From positions 186,001-250,000 of the forward strand of contig NZ_SCIN01000004.1 in NCBI RefSeq assembly GCF_004101245.1: 64,000 nucleotides of DNA, in the 5' to 3' direction. How positions within the stretch are numbered: position 1 is the first letter of the stretch; each line of letters starts with the position of its first letter. Shown one piece after another: positions 34,265 through 41,817 of the stretch. The DNA comes from Sphingomonas sp. UV9. GTDB taxonomy: Bacteria > Pseudomonadota > Alphaproteobacteria > Sphingomonadales > Sphingomonadaceae. A program made the translations under genes and the position numbers. A model generated the notes under the pieces. It searched no databases and was not told the origin of the DNA. It saw nothing but the letters and a program-made list of their open reading frames with translations.

Positions 34265-34665
34265 AAATTGTCGTTGCAGGATGAATCGGCTTGGTCTGCA
34301 AAGCTATGGGTGTGGATACGAGAGCAACGCCATCGCCCAATCTCGCCTTCACCCGGTCAACAGGGTTGGCAACGCATCCGGGGTACGGGAGCGCAGTCGA
34401 GTTGTGTGCCCCAGTACACGAACTATTTATCGAAGCGATTCGGCCCCGCTTCTTGATGACTTTTGGAAATCTCGATCATTTCAAGGCTGGGGTAAAAATT
34501 CTTTTCATCGAAAGTTGCGATGCTAAGCATGGCAATTGGAAGGCTCATCGCGGCAAGGCATTAGCATTTGGGCGCGAGGTCGCATTTGGAAACATTCCCC
34601 ATATGTCACTCTGGGCGAGCGACAGCCGCGAGGACGTGGTCAGTTGGGCAATCTCGGGCTTGTGA
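34265..34665 (+). pseudogene. frameshifted remnant, possibly uracil-DNA-glycosylase-like
   Basis: Two overlapping frames together look like one protein. The first gives LQDESAWSAKLWVWIREQ; the second, from about 34354, gives NLAFTRSTG, a helical PVHELFIEAIRPRFLMTFGN segment and an end at SWAISGL. The combination recalls uracil-DNA-glycosylase-like proteins, where '...PR-L-TFGN' follows a helix. A single frameshift would join the parts. The family call is weak. Confidence 0.35.
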
Positions 34666-34829
34666 CGCTACCACCGCCGCCGAAATAATCGCGTCACGAT
34701 GACGACAAGTCTGATAACGGTGATGAAGGTACTGGCGGACGTCTAACTGTTCATAGCTTGGACGGGGCCAGCGAGATCAATCAGTGCCAACAGGCATTAC
34801 GTTATACTACTTTCGAGAGGGGAAACATC
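34666..34829. other. intergenic, with ribosome site for the following small gene
   Basis: No gene is seen. GAGAGGGGAAA at 34815-34825 is a good ribosome site placed five bases before an ATA codon that corresponds to the start codon of the paralogue at 61414. Confidence 0.4.
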
Positions 34830-35072
34830 ATAAACTTTCCGTGGAAAGAACATGCGACGTTGGTGCGCATGGCCGTCGCCGGTCAAACCGACGATCAGTC
34901 GACTGAATTGCTGTTCGAAGGTTCGTTGCTGACGCTGGCCAAGAAGGTCCAAGCCATGAAGCGACCCGAGCGCCGCGGACTGCGTCTGTCGCTACCTGAT
35001 CGGCACGTTCGACCGCATACCTTTCAGGACGACGCGTTGTCGGCATTGATTGATGGCCTCCCGCGCCTGTAG
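34830..35072 (+). CDS. small 'NFPWKE' protein, copy 1, apparently starting at ATA
   Basis: An 80-residue protein, about three-quarters identical to the product of 61414-61656 (shared NFPWKE-ATLVRMAVAGQ, RRGLRLSLPDRHVRPHTFQD). At the codon where the other copy has ATG, this copy has ATA, with the ribosome site preserved. It may be silent, may start at ATA inefficiently, or may use an in-frame TTG at 34758. No known domain is seen; the conserved basic DRHVRPH stretch may be functional. Confidence 0.55.
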   Translation: MNFPWKEHATLVRMAVAGQTDDQSTELLFEGSLLTLAKKVQAMKRPERRGLRLSLPDRHVRPHTFQDDALSALIDGLPRL

Positions 35073-35355
35073 ATGCAGGCAGCAGTCGCCAAACGCATGC
35101 GCGATGCGGATCGCCCTTACGTCCAGCGCGTCGAGCCAGGCGCAAATTTCTATGCGGGACCGGCATGTTCCGCCGTTGAGTTTCGAAGGCCAAGGGTTCG
35201 TCGAATTTTTAGACGCGCCTCGGCGGTTAGAAGTACGTGCAATGAAGCTACTCGCGCCGGTCGCTCACGCTGAGCAGCTTCCTATCGCTCTTCACGCAGG
35301 TGTCTGTCGCTCGGTCTCGCTCGGTGCATCCCGATCAAGCGTTGTCGCACAGATT
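35073..35355. other. 283-bp region without a supported gene
   Basis: Overlapping short rightward frames exist but lack convincing starts. One includes a DRHVPP segment vaguely like the DRHVRPH of the preceding gene, too short to call a duplication. Confidence 0.35.
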
Positions 35356-36393
35356 CTATAAACTTGCTCCAGCAGGTCCGCAATTTATCATTTTGCCGCT
35401 CGCACTTTCCCTAACAGAGCTTGCCCGTTTCGTAGAGCTTGCTAGTAGTGAAGTGCCAGCGACTATAATGCCTCCAATCACATCCACGAAATAGTGGCTA
35501 CCAATCGCTGGAATACATGGCAGCATTGCTACATTCAGTGAAACGAAGATGAGCCCAAATGGGCGAATTTTAGAAAACCCCCATGCTAGTAACATCGCGC
35601 CAGCTGCATGAAAGCTGGGAAACGTGATTAATCCCGGAACTCCGAACGTCGTTACCTCTCGAAGTGAGCCATCACGAATTGCATGAAGTACCTCGGCCGG
35701 ACGCCATCCCGCGTTTACGGTTAGTGCGGGCATCGCGGAAGGATTGATCCCGTAATGGACGTACGCCGTCACCGATGGTGCGATTGCAAATATAGCTACT
35801 GAAAGAGCTAACGCCAAGCACCATGCGTGCGCGAACCGCCACACCGTTAGCTCGTCTGCTTTGATTGCTAATGCTGCCATCAGAACGAACGGTTGCCAGT
35901 TCAGTGACTGATAGATTGCGCACATAACGGTTACTAAGTCGTGACGTGGTCCTAGCGCTTCCACCATTTGGCGCCAAGAAAAAGGCAGCAGCACGTTGTC
36001 GACCGCGGCCATTGCTGGATCGGCGTAGGGCAGGCCTAACGTTGAGACCAGGACGGTCAAACTTACAGCACAAATACTCGCTGCAAGAAGGAGGGCGCAC
36101 GACTCGACAAACGTTGCGATGATTCGCATTCCCACCGCAAGCGCGACTCGAGCGAGAAGGACAGCGCCGCCCAGAGCAGTTGCTGTGAACGTTATTGCAT
36201 CCGTGTTGAAGGTGAACCTCAACATGTGTCCGGTTATCACGACTAGGAAGGCCATCAGGCCGACTATCCGCCACGCCGGCGCCGGGGAGGGCGCACCTAC
36301 CGATCGGATGATCTCGCGACTTTTTGGACGCTGGGATGAAAGCCACCGGAGCTCACCGACGTACGGTATGGTAGTCATGCCCCATTTGCACAT
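35356..36393 (-). CDS. PAP2-superfamily membrane protein, inositol-phosphorylceramide-synthase-like
   Basis: A 345-residue polytopic membrane protein with at least six hydrophobic helices. The two C-terminal catalytic motifs fit the PAP2 / Aur1-type fold: FPSFHAAGAML (first His) and IGSHYFVDVIGGI (second His with Asp). This class transfers or removes phosphate head groups on lipids. In a sphingolipid-making bacterium a role in sphingolipid head-group chemistry is plausible but inferred. The start is uncertain between ATG 36393 and ATG 36378. It is the last gene before the right tRNA-derived repeat. Confidence 0.75.
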   Translation of the reverse strand: MCKWGMTTIPYVGELRWLSSQRPKSREIIRSVGAPSPAPAWRIVGLMAFLVVITGHMLRFTFNTDAITFTATALGGAVLLARVALAVGMRIIATFVESCALLLAASICAVSLTVLVSTLGLPYADPAMAAVDNVLLPFSWRQMVEALGPRHDLVTVMCAIYQSLNWQPFVLMAALAIKADELTVWRFAHAWCLALALSVAIFAIAPSVTAYVHYGINPSAMPALTVNAGWRPAEVLHAIRDGSLREVTTFGVPGLITFPSFHAAGAMLLAWGFSKIRPFGLIFVSLNVAMLPCIPAIGSHYFVDVIGGIIVAGTSLLASSTKRASSVRESASGKMINCGPAGASL

Positions 36394-36639
36394 AGCTTTG
36401 TAAATTTTCCGGTAACCGTGCGCCGAACGGCCGCGCAGTCTGTCGGCGGTCGATCGAGTCCGTAGGTATAGCGCAGGTGGGCTTTTTCGGTTTTCCCAAG
36501 CCAAAGCGCTTTCGCTAGGAAGTGTCCGGTTGGCGGTCTCATGCCAAACTGGGAAGCGGGTGGGTGCCGCCGCCGAGGTACAGGGTATTGGCACATAAGA
36601 GCATGTAATCGTTGGATTAATCCCGGTGCGTCACTAGCC

Positions 36640-36684
36640 TTCGTAATGCGGGGGTCACAGGTTCGAGTCCTGTAAGCGGCACCA
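36640..36684 (+). repeat. 45-bp tRNA-Thr(CGT) 3'-end copy, attachment-site core (right)
   Basis: Identical over 45 bases to 16394-16438, and again without the 5' half of a tRNA. The flanks differ on both sides, so these 45 bases are the shared core. It marks the right end of the 20.2-kb island or the junction with the next element. The intact tRNA gene is not in the window. Confidence 0.85.
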
Positions 36685-36797
36685 TGCTACAGAAGCGCGG
36701 TCGAGCAGGGCGAATTTTAAGATTTGCTCGCGTTGCGCTTGACTTGTAGAATAATGTTGCTCAGATGTTCTCACCGCAGCAATAGGCGGGGGACGGC

Positions 36798-37907
36798 ATG
36801 GTCCAGACATCAGGCACCAGTCAGCGGATCGCATTTTCACGGTGGCTACGGACGGGCATGGTGCCATCGGCGCTAGGTCCTGACGGTCTCGAACTCAAAT
36901 TCAATCCATGGCATGATCCGGCGGACGGCCGGTTTACATTTGCAGGCGCGGGGCGCCATGATGGACCGACCCAAACCGATACGACGAGCGCCAGAAACGA
37001 TCGTGCGCGTTCTGGGAGCGGTCGCGCTCCAAGCCCAGGGGATAATCATACATCGCGAACCGCAAAACCGCCAAAGGCTGAAACGCCCCGCGCCCGATCG
37101 CTTGCGGGCGACGACCCGAAATCGGTAGAACGCAGGTCGGCCAAGGTGCAGTCCACGCGGATTCCGGGAGCGCGGCCCGGTGGTCAGCCGAACCCCGTCG
37201 CCGAATTCGTTGATGGCGTCGGTCAGGGACTTTATGATGTTGGGGAAGGAACCGTGGCGGGAGTCCATGCTGCGCTAGCAACAAATCCGGTAACGACTGT
37301 TCGCAACGCCGGCCGTGGCATCGCGGCCATGATCGACACCGCAATCGCTGCTGAGGATACCCCGGCCCATATCCAGGCCTCCCGCGCGGCAAGCGCCGTT
37401 GCCAACGCCTCGGCACGGGACATCGGTCGCGCCGCAGGAAAGGTTGCTGGGAACGTCGCGCTGGCGGTAGCGCCGGGGGCGGCGCTCTCAAAGGCTGCCG
37501 CATTGCGCCGACTCCCTATCGCGACGCCGCGTATTACCTTTGACCCGCCGCAAATCGGCTGGGTGAAGGAAGCGACCAAGTCGGAAAAGCCTTGGAAATC
37601 CTATAACGATACCGCGCCGGGCGCGCGCGCCGGTCAGGCACCAACGTTGATGCGGACGATGGCTGACGGTTCGAAGCGGCCGGTGAAGTTTGACGGCATT
37701 CAGGGCGATTATATGATCGACCGAAAATGGTCTGTCGTAAATAGGCCGCGCGCGCGGGCCCAGATTTTACGGCAGTCAGAGGTATTGGCACAACACCGTT
37801 TGATCGGGACGTGGGAGGTCCCCACGCCTGTCCAGAAAGCCAAGGCGCTGAAACTGCTCAAGCAGATGAGCATCACCAACATCCACGTGAAGGTTGTGAA
37901 GCCATGA
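36798..37907 (+). CDS. polymorphic toxin with C-terminal Tox-REase-5-like nuclease domain
   Basis: A 369-residue protein in three parts. Residues 1-55 carry LELKFNPWHDPADGRFTFAG, a short motif I link with secreted toxin proteins. Residues 60-250 are low-complexity linker with an alanine-rich helical part. Residues 275-369 carry the toxin domain: FDGIQGDYMIDRKWSVVNR, a helical QILRQSEVLAQH and TWEVPTP, the restriction-endonuclease-fold Tox-REase-5 pattern. The immunity gene follows with an ATGA overlap. The target is expected to be DNA. An internal ATG (codon 21) is an alternative start. Confidence 0.8.
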   Translation: MVQTSGTSQRIAFSRWLRTGMVPSALGPDGLELKFNPWHDPADGRFTFAGAGRHDGPTQTDTTSARNDRARSGSGRAPSPGDNHTSRTAKPPKAETPRARSLAGDDPKSVERRSAKVQSTRIPGARPGGQPNPVAEFVDGVGQGLYDVGEGTVAGVHAALATNPVTTVRNAGRGIAAMIDTAIAAEDTPAHIQASRAASAVANASARDIGRAAGKVAGNVALAVAPGAALSKAAALRRLPIATPRITFDPPQIGWVKEATKSEKPWKSYNDTAPGARAGQAPTLMRTMADGSKRPVKFDGIQGDYMIDRKWSVVNRPRARAQILRQSEVLAQHRLIGTWEVPTPVQKAKALKLLKQMSITNIHVKVVKP

Positions 37908-38215
37908 TCGCTATGCAGGTTGCAGAGATTATCGCGCAGTACGTCGTCTTTCTCGAACTGACCGACGAAGAGGACCTTAACCTCGACACTGCCGTGAAGA
38001 TGATGGAAGCCTTGGCTGGTCAGCTTCAAGAGATGGACAAGGGATTTCTCCGTGAGCTCGTGAACGCGTTCCCGATCATAGCGGAACAATACAGCGGCGA
38101 GGCGCAAGAGGTGGTGCGCGGTATAGCTTATGGCTACTATCTTGAAGACGCGCTGGCAGCAGGCGACCCGGTCAAGCTGGCGGCACTGGAAGCTTTGCGC
38201 GACGCGAAGGGTTGA
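37904..38215 (+). CDS. cognate immunity protein of the Tox-REase-5-like toxin
   Basis: A 103-residue, highly acidic, all-helical protein starting in the toxin stop codon (ATGA). Small acidic helical proteins directly after a toxin gene are typical immunity partners that block a basic nuclease domain. No sequence family is recognised, so the call rests on context and charge. Confidence 0.7.
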   Translation: MIAMQVAEIIAQYVVFLELTDEEDLNLDTAVKMMEALAGQLQEMDKGFLRELVNAFPIIAEQYSGEAQEVVRGIAYGYYLEDALAAGDPVKLAALEALRDAKG

Positions 38216-38371
38216 ACGGCGGTACTTGGAATCGTGGGAATCTCAAGGCCGCACAGTTCGGCGTCGATGCTTACATCACTGACGACTGACCGAAATTATC
38301 CAATGATCTGAGTGCCCATCTTTGTCCCCTGTGGGGCACCATTTTTCCAAGCGACAAGTGCCTGTTTTACC
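38216..38371. other. convergent intergenic region between immunity and integrase genes
   Basis: 156 bases between convergent genes; no gene. A CCCCTGTGGGG inverted segment followed by CACCATTTTT (about 38328-38347) could terminate one or both transcripts. Confidence 0.45.
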
Positions 38372-39709
38372 TCACATTTTTGTCACTCCGGCCTGTGCTG
38401 CGGTGTTTGCCTGTTCGGTGCGGGTTCGGTGCAATGCACCGGGGGCAAGCCGTTCGAGGTCGGCTAAAATGCCGGTCAGTGCGGTGACGACGCTCGGAAA
38501 TTCACCGATCGCGTAGACCTCGGTCTGGCCGCCATCGCTGTGACCCATGAAGCCCTCCAGATCCCACTTCGTAGCGCCGCGGTTGCGCGCGAGCGTCGCG
38601 AGGCTGTGGCGCAATAGGTACGAGCGCCACTCGCGGCCCTTCGGCAGTCCGAGCTTCGTAAGCATCGTGTCCCATGCCCGGTCGACGTCCTGGACGGGGC
38701 GGCCGTGGTAGTTGACCAGCCAGCCGCGGCCAGCGCGTTCTTCCGGCTTGAGATCCATGAACGTCGCGTATTCGGCGCGCAGCCAGCGATCGAGCGTTGG
38801 GAGGACGGGCACCAGAGCACGATGCTTCTTGTTCTGCGTCCTGCCCTGCGGGTTCAGGTCGACGGTCGGCGCACCTGGCCACCACTGCTCACGGTCGGGC
38901 GTGATGTTGATGTCCACAATCGCACCCGGGCGCGCGAGCGTGCAGATCGAGGCGACGAGGAATGCGTGCAGCGATTCGCGCTGGCGACCGGACTCGGCCG
39001 CGCAGGAAAGCATCTGCGCCAGTTCTTCGATACCGATCCGGGTGCGCCGTTTGCGCCGCACCTGGCTTGCTGGAAGTGGCTTATAGATCGGCCGCTTGTC
39101 AGAGCGGGGTGGTTCCGCGTTGGCGGCATGATTCAATACCGCGATAAGCTGCGCGATCGACGCCTCGGTCGCAGCGGGCGATCGTGCGCGCGATATAGTG
39201 ACGTCACACTTCCCGTTTCGCCATTCGACCGGCTGCTGCTTGGACCAGGCGCGGAACGCGTGAACAAAAACCGACGCGCATGCTACCGCACACGCTGTCG
39301 CGTGACCAAACCGGCCTTGCGCACCCAATGCCTCCTCGGCATCGAGAAATGCAACGACGTGCGCCAGTCGGCTCGCAATCGTGTCGGCCGACGCACGCGT
39401 ATTGCCCCACTCGATTTTATAGTCGGCAATAGCATCGGTCAGCAGGTACGCATTCGCCTGGGCAAGCGTCTGTCCGCATGATTGGCAAAATGCGGGTGCC
39501 TCGCCTTTGTCAGCCAAGTATAGTTCGTCGAGAAACAGGATAGCAGCGGCCTGATCTACTGTACCCGTTGACATGCCGCGTTCACGTCGCGTGCTTGCGT
39601 CGTACCACCAGATATAGAGGTTAGGGCTGCGCTGGCTTCCATCGGCGAGCTGATTGAAGCCGAGCCAGTATTTGCCACGCTGGTAGATCGGCGAATTGCG
39701 TCGCGACAT
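38372..39709 (-). CDS. tyrosine recombinase / integrase of the second element
   Basis: A 445-residue integrase. A CQSCG pair near residue 70 hints at a small metal site in the N-terminal part. The catalytic domain has LARPGAIVDI (first Arg), YLLRHSLATLARNRG, FMGHSDGG and the Tyr nucleophile in TEVYAIGEF. ATG 39709 is chosen because upstream codons are low-complexity. The gene points towards the tRNA-derived repeat at 36640, with only the toxin-immunity pair between, so this integrase may own that junction. Confidence 0.9.
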   Translation of the reverse strand: MSRRNSPIYQRGKYWLGFNQLADGSQRSPNLYIWWYDASTRRERGMSTGTVDQAAAILFLDELYLADKGEAPAFCQSCGQTLAQANAYLLTDAIADYKIEWGNTRASADTIASRLAHVVAFLDAEEALGAQGRFGHATACAVACASVFVHAFRAWSKQQPVEWRNGKCDVTISRARSPAATEASIAQLIAVLNHAANAEPPRSDKRPIYKPLPASQVRRKRRTRIGIEELAQMLSCAAESGRQRESLHAFLVASICTLARPGAIVDINITPDREQWWPGAPTVDLNPQGRTQNKKHRALVPVLPTLDRWLRAEYATFMDLKPEERAGRGWLVNYHGRPVQDVDRAWDTMLTKLGLPKGREWRSYLLRHSLATLARNRGATKWDLEGFMGHSDGGQTEVYAIGEFPSVVTALTGILADLERLAPGALHRTRTEQANTAAQAGVTKM

Positions 39710-39888
39710 TGTGTCTGTTCTGTCGAGTAGTCGGCTACGGCGCGATTGATGATGTCGAAGAGTCCGAGGCTTCCGAGTAGATCGAGGTCGGGAGACTCGA
39801 TCCGGACGCCTTTCCCGACGTCCGCCGCGCGCAACAGCTTGCGGGAGAGTTTGACGAGCGACGGAGCGTTCATTGCCTGCGCTTTCAT
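39556..39888 (-). CDS. small protein overlapping the integrase start, possible excisionase
   Basis: A 110-residue frame whose ATG overlaps the stop of the upstream regulator gene (ATGA). The first 65 residues (MNAPSLVKLSRKLLRAADVG, SLGLFDIINRAVADY) look like real protein. The last 50 are read from within the integrase gene in another frame. Such a long overlap is unusual, so the true gene may be shorter or frameshift-linked. Position suggests a recombination directionality factor, unproven. Confidence 0.45.
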   Translation of the reverse strand: MKAQAMNAPSLVKLSRKLLRAADVGKGVRIESPDLDLLGSLGLFDIINRAVADYSTEQTQCRDAIRRSTSVANTGSASISSPMEASAALTSISGGTTQARDVNAACQRVQ

Positions 39889-40370
39889 TCACAGAGGGCG
39901 TATTGGGAGAAGCAAGAAGGCGTATCTTCGCGCTCAATCGCATCCAGCCCCACGCCCTGCCGCTCGTAAGCAAAGCGCTCGACGTGATCGCAGTGTGCGA
40001 GGACGGTGCTCGCCTGTCTCAAGCGAGCGGCAGTTACAGCGTCGGATACGGCAGGCGACACCACGGCTCGCAGCTTTTGTGCGTGCGCCAGGAGCCGCTC
40101 CGCGCGCTGTTCGAGTCCGCGAGCCGCTGCGACGACATCTGCATCAGACGCGCCGCGCTCTCCGTTGATCTTGTAATTCAGGTTGCGGACGGTGATACAG
40201 AGTTCGTCGGCGAGCCGGATCTTACCGAACAATCCGGCTGCGGTGTCTAGGCCCATCATACGGGCCACTTCGATTGGATACGCTACCTGTTCCCGATTTG
40301 CGGAACAGGGCTTCGTGACCGTCAATGTCGTATCTTTGCTGGCTTCGGTGGGAGCGGCGCTGATCATCAT
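39885..40370 (-). CDS. helix-turn-helix-like regulator of the integrase operon
   Basis: A 161-residue protein (ATG 40370, AGGATC upstream; a second ATG follows at once). Residues 50-75 (IRLADELCITVRNLNYKING) resemble a repressor-type helix-turn-helix, followed by a long helical, alanine/arginine-rich region (RGLEQRAERLLAHAQKLRAV). It leads a string of overlapping genes that ends with the integrase and probably regulates the element. Confidence 0.6.
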   Translation of the reverse strand: MMISAAPTEASKDTTLTVTKPCSANREQVAYPIEVARMMGLDTAAGLFGKIRLADELCITVRNLNYKINGERGASDADVVAAARGLEQRAERLLAHAQKLRAVVSPAVSDAVTAARLRQASTVLAHCDHVERFAYERQGVGLDAIEREDTPSCFSQYALCE

Positions 40371-40452
40371 GGAGATCCTGTTCGTGCGGGGGGATCGAGC
40401 GCTCGCGCCAGCGGCCTTCCTTGCAGAAAGGGGCTGACCAAGTGCCGGGCGT

Positions 40453-40641
40453 TCAAAACATCGGCGGCGGGCGGCGCTGGATCGGGTGCAGATCCTTGGC
40501 GAGGCAGAGGACTGCCTGCCCGTCATCGAAGCGAACCGAGGCGAACGCCTTGCGGACGGCGAGGACGTCTCGTTGCTTACCGGTGCGGCCGAACCCTCCG
40601 AAGAGGGCGCGATCACCACCACAGACGGCGACGTCCGCCAC
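40453..40641 (-). CDS. small protein in the integrase operon
   Basis: A 62-residue frame starting GTG one base after the stop of the upstream small membrane protein gene. The middle (DVLAVRKAFASVRFDDGQAV, LCLAKDLHPI) is plausible protein. The opposite strand has an equally GC3-rich frame (40486-40665), so strand choice rests on the tight spacing with its neighbours. No function is assigned. Confidence 0.45.
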   Translation of the reverse strand: MADVAVCGGDRALFGGFGRTGKQRDVLAVRKAFASVRFDDGQAVLCLAKDLHPIQRRPPPMF

Positions 40642-40642
40642 G

Positions 40643-40906
40643 TCACAGGCGGACCGCTTTGGTGATGGTACGTGACGTGCTCATAGGCGGACGACCTGTC
40701 TGCAACGGGCAGGACTCTCTGCCATCGCTAGCGAGGTGTGGAATAACGTCCCACACTCGATGCGCTGGCTCCACCTCGCCGAGCGCAAGCCTAACGATGC
40801 GCGGCCATTGCGGGATCAAGCTGGTGGCGATGACGCCGATCGCGGTCGCGGCAGCGCCAGTCAGCAGCCCGATACCAACGCCATGGAGCAGATGATCGGC
40901 GACCAT
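40643..40906 (-). CDS. small protein with one or two membrane helices
   Basis: An 87-residue protein with a hydrophobic N-terminal half (GVGIGLLTGAAATAIGVIAT, about residues 10-29), then a soluble part (VRLALGEVEPAHRVWDVIP). The ribosome site is weak. Its 5' end abuts the secF fragment on the other strand, so it marks the edge of the integrase element. Function is unknown. Confidence 0.5.
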   Translation of the reverse strand: MVADHLLHGVGIGLLTGAAATAIGVIATSLIPQWPRIVRLALGEVEPAHRVWDVIPHLASDGRESCPLQTGRPPMSTSRTITKAVRL

Positions 40907-41368
40907 CGTCGCGATCGTCCACGATGTATTGATGACGCTCGGCTTCTTCGCGCTCATGCGGAATGATTTCGAGGTCGACCTCAACATCGTCGCGGCGGTA
41001 CTGACGATCATCTCGTACTCGATCAACGACAAGATCGTGATCGACGATCGTATCCGAGAAAACATGCGCCGCTATCGGAAGATGGACATGCGCGATATCA
41101 TCGACCTGTCCGTGAACGAAACTCTACCTCGTACCGTAATGACCTCTGTGACCATACTGCTTGCGCTGTTCGCGATGCTGATTTTGGGCGGGCATGTGCT
41201 GCGCGGCTTCACCGCCGCGATGATCTTGGGGATCGTCGTGGGAACGTATTCGTCCATCTACGTGTCGTCATCGTGCTGATCACGCTGGGGCTGCGGGCCG
41301 ATCCCGTACCACGCAAGGGTGGCGTGCAGGATGGCGCCGAGCGGGTTGGTCCAAAGGTCGAGCACTAA
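40897..41368 (+). pseudogene. secF: secF 3' fragment with a frameshift
   Basis: The frame encodes the C-terminal half of SecF, the Sec translocon partner of SecD: VHDVLMTLGFFAL, SYSINDKIVIDDRIRENMRR, LSVNETLPRTVMTSVT and GTYSSIYVSS. An in-frame stop lies just upstream, so the N-terminal half is absent. A one-base deletion near 41270 moves the last part into another frame (IVLITLGLRADPVPRKG), which ends at TAA 41366-41368. This is a dead duplicate; a working secDF must lie elsewhere. Confidence 0.85.
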
Positions 41369-41405
41369 ATCGACTGGTTGCATCAATAATCTACGCAGTG
41401 TGAAG

Positions 41406-41444
41406 CCGAGAATCCTCCGGACTTGTCCGATAGAGGATTCTCGG
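41406..41444. repeat. 12-bp perfect inverted repeat downstream of the secF fragment
   Basis: CCGAGAATCCTC (41406-41417) pairs exactly with 41433-41444 across a 15-base loop. A second hairpin, AGGCGATCTG (41474-41483) with 41497-41506, lies 30 bases on. Neither is followed by a T-run. They could be terminators of the former secF transcript or recombination-related structures. Confidence 0.5.
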
Positions 41445-41817
41445 GCCGGTGCGGCCTACAAGATGGCTCCGATAGGCGATCTGTGTTCCAGCCGCGCAGA
41501 TCGCCTCTCCCATATTACCATCCTGATGGGAAAGGCTGGTTGGCCGGAACCGCCCACAAGTGGACGTTCAAACCATCGTCGCCGCTTGCCGACTTCAGCC
41601 ATTCGTTAATATTGGTCCACAGGACATCACCAGCGAAAAGCAGTAGCTGTTCGACTTTAAAATCGTGAAAACGGCCAGTCAGCAATCAGTCGCGGAGTCG
41701 CACTTGATAAAGGGCAGGCCCGTAACGATCTTGTTTCGATGGCGCGGATCGGCCGAAACCAGCTTTGTCCGTGTGGCAGTGGCAAGAAGTCGAAGCGTTG
41801 CTACGGCGACCTGCGCG

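Noticed and set aside
35050..35361. Frame with a DRHVPP segment after the NFPWKE gene
   Set aside because: The similarity to DRHVRPH of its neighbour covers too few residues to call a duplicated fragment.
36375..36596. Upstream extension of the PAP2-type gene to 36594
   Set aside because: The extra 67 codons lack family similarity and are Arg/Thr/Pro-rich; ATG 36393 or 36378 fits better.
40486..40665. 59-codon rightward frame starting GTG, acidic (EAEDCLPVIEANRGERLADG)
   Set aside because: High GC3 and sensible residues, but the leftward frame at 40453-40641 fits the tight gene chain better; only one can be right.
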